Shown one piece after another: positions 1-12,734 of a stretch of DNA of 64,000 bases. This DNA is from Brachypodium distachyon (taxonomy: Eukaryota > Streptophyta > Magnoliopsida > Poales > Poaceae). The translations under genes and the position numbers were made by a program. Under the pieces are notes generated by a model. That model was not told where the DNA came from. It saw nothing but the letters and a program-made list of their open reading frames with translations, and did no database searches. Position 1 is the stretch's first letter, and every line of letters starts with the position of its first letter. The stretch lies in contig NC_016133.3 in assembly GCF_000005505.3 (NCBI RefSeq), positions 6,076,001-6,140,000 on the forward strand, written 5' to 3'.

Positions 1-760
1 AGCCATGTTTTATGTTGTTTCGGTTTATTCTGAACCTATAGGACTAGGCTGCATTTATGTTGCTTATTGATTTGTTCTTAAAATATTGCTTCCTCTAATC
101 AACCATGCATATTAATTACCTCATAGCTTGAAACGTGACTTGATTCACTAAATTATCTTAGTGTTGTCCGCTGCGCTCATTAGTTTTCTTCAAAATAATA
201 TGTTTTTGTCATGTAATCTATTAATTCAGAAAGATTTTTGGACAGTTTAGGGGCACGTCTCGCGCCTAACCATGTGGCTTTATAAAGAGGTGCGACGCCA
301 ACTGGAGATTGCATCTCACCATCTCAACTGTTCCAATCTGCTCACTTCGGATTGACTACTTCCTCAATGACATCTTCATCACCATGGCGACAACAGGGAC
401 AACCCCGACAATGATGGTCTGCCTGTACCATAGCCGGCAACCCCACTATTTCTCTGAACATCTCGTATTTGATACCCATCCTACCGCTAGATTTGTGTTT
501 GATTTTACTATTTATGCAAGTGAGATAGATTTGTTAGCTTGCTGCTTAGTATTGTGTTGCATGTCTAGTTTGGGTGTTGTGATTTGCTTTAGTTTACATA
601 CCATGTTTTTCTGGATTGATCTTGTACAAATTGCCTACATTCTCAACAATCTAAGAGCCTTATGTGCCTTGACGAATTTCGGTATCTGCTTTTGCTGATG
701 TGTTAAAATGGTCCATGTTCATTGATGTGCAGTTTAGGTGGCAGACCAAAACGATGATAT
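1..760. other. Unassigned AT-rich sequence, possibly the LTR side of a copia remnant
   Basis: No gene is supported here. A TATA-like run lies at about 268-278, followed by a CA/TC-rich stretch, and the copia gag remnant begins just downstream. That order would fit an LTR plus leader, but I see no second LTR and no clear TG...CA ends. The 129-codon open frame at 309-698 has no recognisable domain. Confidence 0.25.
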
Positions 761-769
761 GGCTCTGAG

Positions 770-1420
770 CAACAAACATCTTCTTGACAACGAATGGAAA
801 GCCTAGAGGAATAGTGTCTCTTGCAGAGGAGGCAGCGTTCGGGGCAGCCAACGACCTCTTTGTGGGAAGTGTCATTGGCGTGACCAGGGACAAATTAGGT
901 AATACTCCTTCTGATCCAAAACTGAGGGATGCACTCAAAACGTAGTTTAGCGCAACTGGTACTCGCAATGAATTGTATGTCATGGAGAAATTTTATAATC
1001 GTGCAATAGATGATAACTGATCTTTGGTCGAGTGGGCTCATCAAATACACTGCATTGTAAAGGAACTGAAACTCCTTAGGTATGTGTTACCTGGCAAGTT
1101 TGTCGCTGCGGGCATGATTACCCAGCTTCCTCCAGCTTGGAGGAACTTTGCCACTTCTATGAAACACAAGAAGTAACGGATTTATGTCTAGTATCTCATT
1201 GGGTCTCTTGATAAGAGAAGGCGAGGGCAAAAGACACTGACGCTAAAGGAATTGAGGGACAATCTAGTGTCAATGTTATGGAGAAGAACTCGCACAAGTT
1301 CAAGGCGAAGCTGAAAGCCAATCATGCTAGCAACTTCAAGAAGACAAGGGGAGGAAGACCAAACTCAAAAGTTTGTCAACCTGATCATTTTGGCAACAAT
1401 GATAAGGGCACATCCGTGTA
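770..1420 (+). pseudogene. Ty1/copia-type gag remnant
   Basis: One frame carries the typical features of a plant copia Gag. There is an AANDLFVGSVIGVTRDKLG-like segment, then SLVEWAHQIHCIVKELKLL, then a LPGKFVAAGMITQLPPAWR segment, and finally a lysine-rich tail (SHKFKAKLKANHASNFKK). Several in-frame stops interrupt it: TAG near 942, TGA near 1018, TAA near 1174 and TAG near 1190. The part expected to hold the zinc knuckle and protease (after about 1380) is not recognisable. This is a dead retrotransposon fragment. Protease, integrase and reverse transcriptase were not seen downstream. Confidence 0.7.
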
Positions 1421-2839
1421 TGGTAATCTACCCATTGTATTTTCTTTTGTCATGTTAGGGACGAGGGAGTTACTGTGCTTGTATGTCCATGGCATAGTTA
1501 CATTTGACACTAATCTCAGAGCTTTTAAAGAGGTGAAGAATTTATTACCATATATAGAGCTTTGATACGAATGATCTCAGTGTACCTAATGTTATCTTAT
1601 ACATCGAGATTTTTTACAATACCCCATTACTCCAAAAACGAATATGGGAGTACCAATTAGATCTGACCGTCTATATCAAAGGGCAAATTAGACATTTGTC
1701 AAAGGAAAGAAACTCATTAATTGCCCGTACAAAAAAAACTCCATCAATTTAGCCCGGCAGTTACAGGTTTCCTAACCAATCAACAATTTCCTTAATCAAA
1801 GCTCATCCCTCTCCTCCCTGTGACGTATTCCGCCAAGGAAGGTCTGGCCGTGGCTCAACGGTGCAAGCTAGAACGTCGACGGCTCGTCTGCTTCAGAGTT
1901 AGAAGAAGCTAATGCGGCCAGCTCCAGCGAGGAACCTGTTCCAGCGAATGGTGGTGACGACGCCTCACACGTTAGGGGACATGTCCGGCCACGTTCCGTC
2001 TTTCCTCGACGGCGGCTACGTCCGCAACGGTCGACGACGCATGCGGCTTCATGTCGAGGACTGAACGCTAGCACGGGAAAAAACCAAAAATATAATCACG
2101 CAATTATGATTTTGCCTCCAAATCAAGGTACTCCGGTGATTTTCGACCCCGTACTCCACAGAATAAACCATGGAGTACCAGACAATATAGGCCAGTAGAT
2201 CAAGACAAATGAACGGTTCATATTAAATTCGGGGTACGGTAAAAGAGCTCTAAACATCAAACTAATGAGAGTTGATGGTAGGATTACACTGCTTCAGTCT
2301 AACAGTATGGAAAAGTTATCGAGCCGCTTGCTTTACTTATTGCAACCTTCTCCAATGCCTTAAGATCCTATTGTGTTGCTTCAAAATAACTTTAGGACAA
2401 CTAGAGATCAACTATGTATTCTGAGATAATTGGCTCGCTAATGAATTTAGCTAGCGCCATAAGTCCTGACATCTCATTTGTTGTGAGTAGACTGAGCCGA
2501 TTTGTCTCGAGTCCAAGAGATGATCACTGACGTGCAATCGAAATTTTATGCACTATGTAATGAGAGCCATGAGCTATGACAACTATATAAGTGTCCAGGT
2601 GTGCTAGAGAGCTATCACACGAGGTGAAAACATCTATTAAGTGAAAACTCGAGAATTTCAGTCATATCCATTAGATCCCACATAAAGATATGGGATAAAA
2701 TGTGGAAGTTCACGTATTTTATGAAAAAAAACTTAGACTTTTCAACCTCTTTTTATAGATACGATTAAGTGATTAGAGGTTCCGTCTTTTATCCCGTTAA
2801 TTTTAGATCTAGTGGTTAGGATTAAAGGTGTTCATGTTT
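1421..2839. other. Gene-poor stretch with no recognised feature
   Basis: No coding frame with recognisable similarity is present. A GC-rich patch at 1800-2070 carries only a short minus-strand frame with no domain. The rest is AT-rich intergenic sequence. Confidence 0.4.
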
Positions 2840-3300
2840 AGGACACCGTTATATTCCGACCTCTGCCGAAACACACCGTCGAATTGCGCTTTGGGCAGTA
2901 CCATTACAATTTCATGGTCATTTTTCACAACACATCGCCCGCTAAAACATAAAGTTTCATTTTTTTCCACAATAATACATGCTTAAATTTTAAACCTATG
3001 ATTGTTTGAACTGTAATGGTTCGACTTGAGGCTAAACGTTGATCAATTTTGTAATCAAATAATGTCCAAAGTTGATACTTAAGTACTGCGTTTTGGGGCC
3101 AAAATTTTCAATTAGGAAAAAATTGTTCCTCACAAACAAAAAATGTCATCCAAAGGCAAAAAAGAGTCAAACTTTCCATTTTGAGCTAGGACAAATAACC
3201 ACAAAATTGTAATGGTACTGTGCAAAGACACAATCCGGTTGTGTGTTTCGGCAAGACCGGATACTAAAAGTGTGCTGTGGCCAATTTTTCCCAAAATAAT
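2840..3300. mobile_element. Foldback MITE with long terminal inverted repeats
   Basis: The left arm (about 2843-2935) contains GCCGAAACACAC and CAGTACCATTACAATTT. The reverse complement of the right arm (about 3180-3275) contains the same words in the same order with similar spacing. The arms are at least 85 bases and diverged, and the centre is AT-rich. There is no transposase frame, so it looks non-autonomous. The superfamily cannot be decided because the outer ends and target duplication are not clear. Confidence 0.65.
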
Positions 3301-3599
3301 TACTAGCCATAAAGGTAACATCACGTGATCTTGGTTCTTTTCTACCAAATCAACAATACTAACGTCACTGGAAACCTTTGTAATAGTAGTAAGCCTAGAT
3401 TTACATAAATTCCATTATTTTACATAAATTCCATTTTGAATTGACGGCCTCGGACCTCCTCTTCGAAGTGGTTGGAGCCTTTTCTTTTCTTTTCCTTTGA
3501 AAAGGAACGCAGGTTGGAGCTTCTTTTAGTTTTGCCATGATTAGCTAGCGCTAAACCAGAATCATTTCCTCCGGAACCAAAAGCCCCATAAACAAAACA

Positions 3600-4241
3600 A
3601 ACACCAGCAGAAAATGACGGTCACGTCCAGCTCACCCCGCACCCAACCTGGGAAGAAAAACCAATCCCAACCCTCATTACCGTCCCTGCAACAATGGCCC
3701 CACAAAACCCCCAGGCCCCACCGTCCCTCCAGAAACCGCCTCCCTCCCTTCCTCCTGCTGCCCGGCGACCGGCCTCAGCCGGTCAACACCCGCAAGTTGA
3801 CCGGCAGCCTTCTTCCCCTTTCCCGGTGAATGAATAAACCCCACGAGTACTCCTACTCTCCCAGCCGGGCAGAGGAAAAGAAAACCTTTTTTCTTTTTGC
3901 TATTCTCTCCTGACACGCGCAGCGAAGCAGGCTCCCAGCACAGCACAGCGGCGACGACAAACACACAGGGGAGTTGAGTTGAGTTGCCTTCACTTTCCGT
4001 TGCCACCGCCACCTCGTCGCCTCGGTTCGGCTTCCCCCCTTCCTTCCTTCGCGCGTGCGGGATCTCGCGCTCGCGCCGAGGAGGGCTCCCGCGGGTGAGG
4101 ACTCCTCGTCGGTTGGTCGGTGGTCGTGGGCGGGCGGATCTGGCCGGGGTTTCGCCGGATCTCGGGCCATTCCGGGGGTTTTGTTGGTGATTTTTTTGGG
4201 TGGTGTTTTTTTTTCTCCCTTGTTAGGGTTCGGCGGCGGCG
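3600..4241 (+). promoter_or_regulatory. Putative promoter and 5' leader of the AGD14-type gene
   Basis: The stretch upstream of the ATG at 4242 changes from AT-rich to C/T-rich and then GC-rich, as is common for grass housekeeping promoters and leaders. The start codon sits in a favourable context (GGCGGCGATGGCG). The open frames on both strands here (for example minus 3677-4170) are composition artefacts. No clear TATA box was fixed, and the transcription start is not determinable from sequence alone. Confidence 0.45.
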
Positions 4242-7200
4242 ATGGCGAGCAGGGTGAAGGAGGACGAGAGGAACGAGCGGGTCATACGCGGGCTGCTCAA
4301 GCTGCCCGCCAACAAGAGGTGCATCAACTGCAACAATCTGGTGAGTGCTCGGCTAGCTCCGTCGAGTTCCCTTGCTAAATGTGGTCGCTGGGTGCGGTAG
4401 AGGAGTTTAGAGTGGTTTAGAGCTCGGCTGGGATGGTTGCTACGAATGATGCTTGGTTTGGAGCTAAGCCGTGAAGTTGTGAATGTGCGTGTGTGCTGAT
4501 GGTTCTTATCGACATGGATTAGTTGGTGTCAATGCTGTCGTCTTGTTGAGTTAGGCCGTGGAAGATAATTTGGGGATGGATAAGTAGAGAAAATGTAGCA
4601 TCAGTGCTGGAGATTACGCCGTGCTCCAAATTGGTGGTAGGATGCAAAAGGAGCCTTGATCTATCAATAAAAAAAGTGAATGGATTATGATTGTCTGAGA
4701 GCACATTGTCCCTTGTCAAGCTTGAGCTCCTGTTCTTCTTCCTCAGTGACTAGGCACACACCAAAATTACCAATGAGGAAACTAGAGTAGAATTATAGGC
4801 CCATTTGGATGGCTATTGTCTTGGTAATCAACCTTACACTTTCTTTAGAGTTGCCAAATTACACTAGGTGTCTTCTCTGCTGGGATGAACAGCAGTGTTT
4901 TTTTTATGATCTTAATTATATCGTAGCAGTTGAATCATGTACTCCCTCCGTTCCATAATTCTTGTCTCAAATTTTCCCAAAAGTGGATGTATCTATTCCT
5001 AAAATGTGTCTAGATACATGTAATATTCCGACAAGAATTATGGAACGGAGGTAGTAGTACTTTTGTGCCATCTATTGTTGTGACTGGTTCATTTATCCTT
5101 CTCAAAAGGGCCACCAAATGCCATTCAACATGACATCTTCCATCAATTGAGACACTTTTAGTAGTTTGCTACTGAGTTTGTAGCAGGATGGGGTGATTTG
5201 GATCTCACAGTGCTTCTGATCAGACACCACAATTGCCTCCAATATAGTGTGACAATTCTAATGTCTAACCTTGAAGAACTTTGCAAAGTGGATAGTAGAA
5301 ACAGTCGAACAGTTCAGATTGCCCATTGAAGTGATATGCAATGATTCTAGAGAACAGAGTTCTGCTTTTGCAATTTGATGGGCTTTGATCTAGTTCTAAG
5401 CTCCGATTTGTGCCCATTGTTTTACGGTCTTTCAGTTTTCCTTGCAAAAGGGTCTCAGCCCTGATTATATTGATTTGCACTATAAACTGAACAAATGAGC
5501 ATCAGCTTCTGAAATATGTGCCATTTGGCCATCTTCCATCTTGCTTCTATAGTTTCAACTTACTTGTTTCCTAAATATTGAAATATTAATGCACTACATA
5601 TATTGATATGCACAGGGACCACAATATGTGTGCACAAATTTCTGGACCTTTGTTTGTACCAATTGCAGTGGAGCGCAGTAAGACTCTTCTCCAGTTCTCT
5701 TTCATTCGCATATGTTTCTTGTAGTTCTTCAACCTTTTATAAATAAATGCATGTGCAATTCATTACTTCTTCTCCTAGCCGAGAGTTCACACATCGGGTG
5801 AAATCAGTTTCTATGGCTAAATTTACTGCACAAGAAGTTAGTGCTCTTCAAGGAGGAGGAAATGAGGTATTTTTCCTATCTCTATGATTTTGAATTTCCC
5901 ATCATTTCATGTCTTTCTGTCCATCTTAACACGGGTTTTGCATAACCTGTAGCGTGCTAGAGAAATATTTTTCAAGGAGTGGGATTCTCAGCGCGGTTCA
6001 TACCCTGACAGCAGGTTACCTTTCTCTGTTCAGTAAATTCCATCTTCTAGGTTACATCTCATTGGTTTTGTCTTCCAAATTATGACATATTTCTTTTTGT
6101 CTTAGTAATGTGGATAAATTGAGGAATTTCATTAAGCATGTTTATGTGGAACGGAGGTATACAGGAGAAAGAAGCTCTGATAGACCACCGAGGGGAAAGG
6201 TGATGTTGGTTCCTTATAGCTCTACCCTTTATTTGTGGGGTAAACCTTGTCAGATTTTTTAATCTTACTCTCTTAATTGACTATTTGCTGGTGCATTTGC
6301 ATATTTCAGGATGATAAGGATGAACCTAGTGAAAATAGAAGGTCTGATGGAAATCGGGGTGGTTCAAGAAGTCCACCATACAATGAAAGTTACTCTGACC
6401 GCCGGAGTTATAGTGGACGGAGTGATGACAGAAATTCCAGATATTCCTATGGAGAACGTAGTCCTGGCTATGACCAGAGTGACTATAAGAAAAGTCCCCG
6501 CTGCTTTGAGGCTGTCGATGATAGATCTGGAAAAACAACTCCAGTTCAAAGATTTGAAGACCGCAGGTTTTCTGAACCACGAAAGCCAGAAACTGGGTCT
6601 CCAAATTATGAGAGAGAAGCCAATGGATCTAGTCCGCCTGTTGTACGACCAGTGAGGGAGATACTGGGTGATGATGCCCCTCAACTTCGGATTGGTGAAC
6701 CTCCAAAGCCAAATGTAGCCAAACAAATTGACCCTCCAAAACCAAATGGAATCAGGACCATTGAACCTCCACCTCAGGCACAGGTTGTTCTAGTTATGCC
6801 GCCTCTCTGATATTCTTTATAGATCTCTTGAAATGTCAGCATGCTTTTGTGCACATATATTGTTAAGCTGGGAATTTGATGCAAAATTGTAACCTTTTAT
6901 CTTCATTGTTTTATTACTGTAGAGGACATCTACTGCCACCAGTGTTGGTTCTTCTGAGGGTACTTTGGAACAGATGAAGGTAGCAAGTCCAATCAGTTTA
7001 ATTGATTTTAGTGCAGACCCTGAACCTTCTGCATCTGCCCCACCATCACAGACAGGCCCTGCACCCCAACAGCATCCTGTTAATGCACAGCCACCACAGC
7101 CTATTAATGCAGCAGTGCAGCAGCCTGTTCTTGAACAAGGCAAAAGTGCTCCATCAGTGAGTGGTGGTGATTGGGCATCTTTTGATGCTTTCGGCCAGCA

Positions 7201-9243
7201 ACAAATACCACAAGCAACCAGCAGTGTAAATCCCCTTGAGTCTGTACTTGCAGAACTATCATTCTCCGAAACACCCTCTGCACCCAATACATCAACATTT
7301 CCAATTTCTGTTGATCCAAAAGCAAATGATGGAGGACAGTCATCCATGATAGATCAGTCACATTCTTCGTTATTTGGTGCACCCCTGGGAATCTCAGGCA
7401 ATCAGCATCAGGTAGCTTCTTTTGCGGAATAATTTGAACTTTTGAAGTCACGTGTACTTCATTTCTTTTCTTGGTCTTGAAAGAAGTTGTTACTCAATAC
7501 CTTTTACAGGCGTCAACAGGGATGTCCATCCAAGGATCTTCAATTCAGCAATCTGCTGTAGCTGCCCCTATGGGCGTTCTTCCATCCCAAGTGCCTTCTA
7601 GTTCACAAGGAACCAGTGGCATCCAAGAAGCAACATCCTCTGCTGATGATAAATCCAGTGGGAGGAAACCATTGCCAGTGGTATGTGATTAACTGGTTGT
7701 AGTATTGCACATCTACTGAAGTAGCCGTTTAATATGCCCCTGTGATATGTGCTATTCCAGATTCGATTATTTCATCCCTCGCTTGATTGATGTGGTCTAC
7801 ACAATATATGATGTACTAGTTTGCTACATGTTTCCACAGTAGAGCTACTGTTAAATACTTGCTCTGCTCCAAAACTGACATTTTTATTTTGTAGTCTCCA
7901 ATAGACAACTTTGACCATTGCTTTTCGAATGGATATGTAGGTAAAATATATATAACATAACATATAGTCAGTTTGTTGTCCAGTTTAGTAGTTACAACTT
8001 ACAAGAGATAGACCTACAGAATTTCGGAATATAATGCACAGTATGATAAGCCGTGACTGAGAATAGCAGTATTCTTTTGATGCGTTGAAGATGCGGAGAG
8101 TTTTGTTTAGCTAGCGAGATATGTTAACTTCTAGGTATAATAAATCATGACAACATAGGAGCAGTTAGGTGGTACTTTTATGAATATTAGATTGCATTTC
8201 AGTTGGATATAAGCACTTTTTACGTGGACATAGAAGAATATATGCAGTAAATGCACTTTCTAAGAACAATGCAAGCATGGTTCTGACCATGATTAGACAG
8301 CAAGAACTGTGATAGCTATTGGCTTGAAACTTTCTTTCTGGAAAATTAGTGCTTTGTCTAAAACATGTTGATCACGTTAACTCTACTGTTCACCGTACTT
8401 GTGTTATCTGTTACCACATTCACATGGGTTCATTTGCAAGACCATTGCTTAATTATCAACTGAAGACAAGTATCTTTTTTGAACTTATCAGAAAACATGA
8501 TAAACTGATGTAGCTAACACCCAATTCATTCAATAAAATCATTGCAAAGCATATCTGACATTAGATTGAATCTCTGCAGGATTTCTTTACGTCACTATAT
8601 CCATCAGCAGCTCCAACAATGCCTGGTTGGCAGAGAGCTCCTCAGTTTGGAATGGGTTTTGCAATGCAGTATCCTCCTGGAATGGTATTTTCATTCTCGC
8701 ATTAGCATTTTATATGATCATTATTTTAGATATTTTTCAATATTTTCTTAAAAATAAATGCTCTCTCAGTTGCAGGGTGGGTATCCTCAGGCAGCATTTT
8801 CTCAACCTGCATATCAACAAACATATCAACAACCTTTGTATCAACAACCTGCATATCCGCAGCATTCATATCCTCAACCTGCGAAAGCTTCAAACCCTTT
8901 TGATTTGGGAAATGAGCCAGCTCAAGCTCACACGGTATGACTGCATGATTGAAATATTCTTTTCTTTTACATATTACTCGAAATAAAAATCAATTTACAT
9001 ATTGTCATGCTGTTCTTGTTAACTTTGAGCAAAAAAGTAACTGTTTTAAGCTCATCATTTGTTCTATTAACTCATTGTTGTGTCATTGAGCAGCCCCTAT
9101 CTGGGCCACTGGGAGCATCAGCAGGCGCTACCCCGGAAACATTACTTGGTACCTCTAGTTTTGGAGTTCCACCACGGCAACCTCAGCAGCTGTATCAGTC
9201 ATCTGCACCTCAAAGTATTTACATAGTTCCTCATCATAATCCC

Positions 9244-9276
<33 letters not shown>

Positions 9277-10521
9277 TAATATTATTATTATTATTATCGC
9301 TATTATTATTATTATTATTATTATTATCGCTATTGTTAATGTTGCTGTTACTGCTGCTGCTACTAATTTATGATTCAACTTCAGACCATTACATGATGCA
9401 GCATGTTCCAAATAACATGCCTGGGCAGCTACCTAATAACATGCTTCCAAGGTGAGCGATTGTTGTATCTAGTCTAATGTTAGTGCTATGTTTTTGCATA
9501 TGACCTGAGTTTGATTACCACCTCTACCAATCTATACTAGGGATTGACAAAGAACCAGAATACCTAATACCTTGCATGAGCATCAGCATCCATTGTGTTT
9601 GCTTGGTTACTTTGCACTTCATTAGTACCTTTTCGTGACAACTGCAACTCTCTCATGCTCTGGATATCCTGCAGGAGATGTCTATAACCATAAGTAACAA
9701 GAAATTTACTTAGAAACACAGAAGGAATTGAGTTTAGAAACTCACTTGCCTAAGAAGAAAATACACAATCTAGATTTCCAATAAGTAGTCACATATATAG
9801 CAAAGGTTTGTAGATCGCTGACCACTTTTGTATACAACTTAACGATTACAGTACACTGTTCATGGGTTCAAATTCTAGAACATTACCTACATAAATGACC
9901 CTTCCAATTACAGTTGGTAGGAATTGCAAAGTATAGTAGCTACGTTGTTTGTTCAAGTTTGTAACTGCCGGCAATATTTACAGTAGCTGTTAATTGGTAA
10001 ATATGATACCAGATTAACACAACTAGAACCAGTAGCCCTCCCTTTCAGGGATAACATATCTGAATTAAGGGAGTAACGTGCATGCTGGCTGTATTTAAAA
10101 AGTTCTCCTTTCCCATATAGACATCATATTATGATACCCTGGTCAAATGTATGTACAGATAGGAACTAACCTTAAAATGGAACTAGAACTGGCCGAATTG
10201 TCAGTTTTGGCCCTTTTATATTGGATGGTTGAGATCAACAACTGAATACCACCAGCTTTCCTCTTAATTATTCTAGCCATCCACCTTCCAGTGACATGGA
10301 TAGTCCTTGTTTTGCATCTTTTGGATATAGAGCAATCTAGGCTGTGTAGTTACGTTGTTTGTTTTCTGGTTTCAACACTGATGTCTGACTTGTGGCATCA
10401 CAGGCAACAAGGAGGGCCAGGCTCTCTTGGCATTGGCTATGATCAACAAGCTGCTCCCAGGTACTCGCAGCCAAGCACACCACCTTCCTATGGTGCTGTT
10501 GGTGGAAATCCTTTTGGGTAA
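4242..10521 (+). CDS. AGD14: ArfGAP domain protein, AGD14-like (GTPase activator of Arf)
   Basis: Coding exons: 4242-4340, 5616-5677, 5779-5866, 5953-6014, 6106-6199, 6310-6783, 6923-7411, 7510-7680, 8580-8684, 8770-8934, 9094-9214, 9385-9451, 10404-10521. They sum to 2115 nt in one open frame (704 aa), with GT-AG junctions throughout. The N-terminus holds an ArfGAP zinc finger C27-x2-C30-x16-C47-x2-C50 followed by R55, the position of the catalytic arginine finger. ArfGAPs stimulate GTP hydrolysis on Arf during vesicle coat cycling. Residues from about 136 are low-complexity: a Ser/Arg/Tyr-rich stretch, Pro/Gln-rich regions, a DWASFDAFG motif, tyrosine-glutamine repeats, an NPFD motif, and a C-terminal NPFG. 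This layout fits the plant AGD14/AGD15 group, slightly longer than Arabidopsis AGD14 as I recall it. Exon 10 could start six bases later (8776), in frame. The gene looks intact. The exact orthologue is inferred. Confidence 0.9.
4942..5054. mobile_element. Stowaway MITE in intron 1 of the AGD14-type gene
   Basis: Inverted ends CTCCCTCCGTTCCATAATTC and its complement bound a 113-bp AT-rich element flanked by TA, the Stowaway/mariner target. It contains the common internal words GATGTATCTATTCC and TCTAGATACATG. A near-identical element lies at 44765-44877. Confidence 0.9.
9244..9333. repeat. (AAT/ATT)n microsatellite in intron 11 of the AGD14-type gene
   Basis: AAT repeats switch to ATT repeats, giving a self-complementary tract inside a 170-nt intron (9215-9384). 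The tract fills more than half of the intron and can fold into a hairpin. Confidence 0.95.
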
Positions 10522-10900
10522 AAGGTTTATGAAATGTGGTCATACCATGTTACCTGTTTATGGAATCTTGCGCTTCTTCTGACCAAGTGATCTCGGGAAC
10601 CCAGTGACACCAGAATGCACAAAGCCCCCAAGAATAGTTGTTTCATAGACTGGTGGTGCGTTTGTTGACTGTAGTTCCTTTTTACTTGGTTTGAAAGCGA
10701 CACTGGGCTCTAGCCTCAGGAGGGGAGTTCTGCTGTGTTTCCATCCCCTATTTTCTTGTATATTTGTCTTTGGTGCATGCTGTATCCATTGTATATTTAG
10801 GGAGACCCTATGCCTCGAATGGTTTTTGCTTGGGATCTTTGAGCGGGTAATATCTCATATAGTGTATTCTTAGTTCAGTTTTTTTCCTAGTCAGCTGGCT
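10522..10900 (+). other. Probable 3' untranslated region of the AGD14-type gene
   Basis: The sequence after the TAA at 10519-10521 is T-rich and has no supported gene. The open frame at 10691-10873 shows no domain. The poly(A) site cannot be fixed from sequence alone. Confidence 0.4.
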
Positions 10901-11091
10901 ATTCAATTTTAATGTGTATGACATTGTCCGACTGCATGATGTACAATTGTGATTACTAAGTTATTTTAATCTCCTCAATCTGTTGTATCGCGGATCATTG
11001 CTCCTCAATCTGTGGATACATTTCTTTCCCACACCTTTGTACCGCTGGTTTGCGAGTAAATTATGCTACATGACAAATATCTTATCAATTA

Positions 11092-11174
11092 CTCCCTCCG
11101 TTTTTAAAACCACGACAAGTATTTAAGTGCAAATTTGTACTAAAATCATGATAAGTATTTAGGAACGAAGGGAG
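11092..11174. mobile_element. Short Stowaway-like MITE
   Basis: It starts CTCCCTCCGTTTTTAAAACC and ends with AACGAAGGGAG followed by TA. It holds two copies of a GACAAGTATTTA / GATAAGTATTTA word. About 83 bp. Confidence 0.8.
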
Positions 11175-11257
11175 TATAAATTTGTGGCAAGTGGTGGAGA
11201 ACGATGGGTTCATCGAAGTACATGACGGATACATCAAAATACATGGCAAAAATATTA

Positions 11258-11416
11258 CTCCATTTGATCAATATTAATTTCTTAAATTTGTCTAAATATG
11301 GATACATCTATTCCTAAAAAGCGTCTAGATACATTAGTCTAAATATGGATGTATCTGTTCCTAAAAAACGTCTAGATACATGTAATATATAGACAATTAA
11401 TATGGATCGGAGTGAG
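11258..11416. mobile_element. Stowaway-like MITE with internal duplication
   Basis: The end GGATCGGAGTGAG followed by TA is a diverged Stowaway terminus, and the left end is CTCCATTTGATCAATATT. Inside, TCTAAATATGGATACATC...GTCTAGATACAT is followed by a second TCTAAATATGGATGTATC...GTCTAGATACAT, a tandem duplication of about 60 bp that lengthens the element. Confidence 0.75.
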
Positions 11417-11899
11417 TATCAATTTTATATGCACACGGATTATGTGAATCTTCTTTTCCTGGTATATCAAGGTACATGATAGGCACATCAAAATACATGA
11501 CATGTATCTTCTTTCGAAATAGTTGTGGCTGGATGCACATGTCGTCCAAGGATGAGAGAGATGACAGAGACATGTGAGGAGAATAGGTATAAAATAAAAG
11601 AAAGATAGCAAAGAAAGACATGTGCGAGGAGTAGGTGCTGATGTGAGAGAGAAAAGGGAGATGGCAAGAGATTAAGGAGATATGTAAATTAAAAAGGGAC
11701 ACATGCTAACATGGTGGGGGTAGATACCACCCATGGCATCGGGATGTTTGGCGGTGGTAGATGGACTGGAGAAGGGTAGCTAGGCCACGTGCGGAACGTA
11801 CGGGATAATAGTACGCAGGTCTTTACCATCTTCCAAGCAAGAAGAATTAGGCTATACATATTTAATCTCATTGTGAGATCTGAATATTAGAAGAGAACC

Positions 11900-12720
11900 A
11901 TGCCGCTACATTCTGTTTCTACCCTAATGCGGTAATCCCGGCATCAAATGCCTCAAGTGGCGTGCAATCAGTGTTCACCGCATCATCATCCAACAAATCG
12001 ACATAGGAGATAGGAACATAATGCAAATTGTGACTACACAATGGAAAGACCGAATAACTTACGAAAATCATCCTATTCGGTTCAGAATAGGAGAGGGGGC
12101 CCAAAAGTTTACACCTTTGGCATTTCCTCAAACACTTCGGTGGCGGAGGTGGCGTTGTGATGGTCGAGCAAGGCTCTCGGGCCGGCAGAGGTGGTGGAGG
12201 CGGCACGGGTCCTCGAGAAGTCACCGCCTTCTTTGGCCGCTTCGGGCCGTTAGTTGTCGACTTAGGCCGCCCCCAACTTGGCACCACAGCGATGGACGGC
12301 GGCGCCTATGCCGCGAGAGGGAACCTAGAGGACGCGCTATCGGCCAAAATGGCTCCCTTGACAATGTGGTTTCCCTGCTGCTTGCGTTTGGCCCACACCG
12401 TGGACGGATTGGGTGGCGCGATGGCGAGGCCAACGGGAGCCATGCGAGGGGCGAGAGCGACGAGCGCTTGTGATTGGGGCTACCCGACAGGGGATTCGAA
12501 GATTGGGACCTAGGCGAACTCCATGGCAGTGTTTGGCCGGCGTGGCAATGATGGACGACGTGGAAGCGGGAAGAGTCAAGCTGAAATGTCCCTCCAGCCA
12601 AGCGTTGAGCGTTTGTATGGTGACCTGGGAAAACGATCGCCAATTCCGGATATATGAGAGCTCAAAATTTATACAGATGGGCGATTTTACGGAATTGGCT
12701 CGGGTCAGTTTTTCATCCTG
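11900..12720. other. Unidentified GC-rich block, possible gene remnant
   Basis: Long frames exist on both strands because the stretch is GC-rich. The minus frame 11919-12287 is proline-rich and ends in an acidic segment (VDLLDDDAVNTDC). I do not recognise it, and it has no start context or splice structure I can defend. It may be a remnant of a transposon-associated gene adjoining the LINE fragment downstream. Confidence 0.3.
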
Positions 12721-12734
12721 AAACCATAGAAAGA

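Noticed and set aside
1278..1565. 95-codon frame as an independent gene
   Set aside because: Its first part is the lysine-rich tail of the broken copia gag.
3677..4378. Overlapping open frames on both strands before and across the AGD14 start
   Set aside because: They lie in the leader and exon 1/intron 1, are composition-driven and have no domain.
12157..12513. GC-rich plus frame beginning MMVEQGSRAGRGGGGG
   Set aside because: No domain, and a competing proline-rich frame exists on the minus strand. Kept only as an unidentified block.
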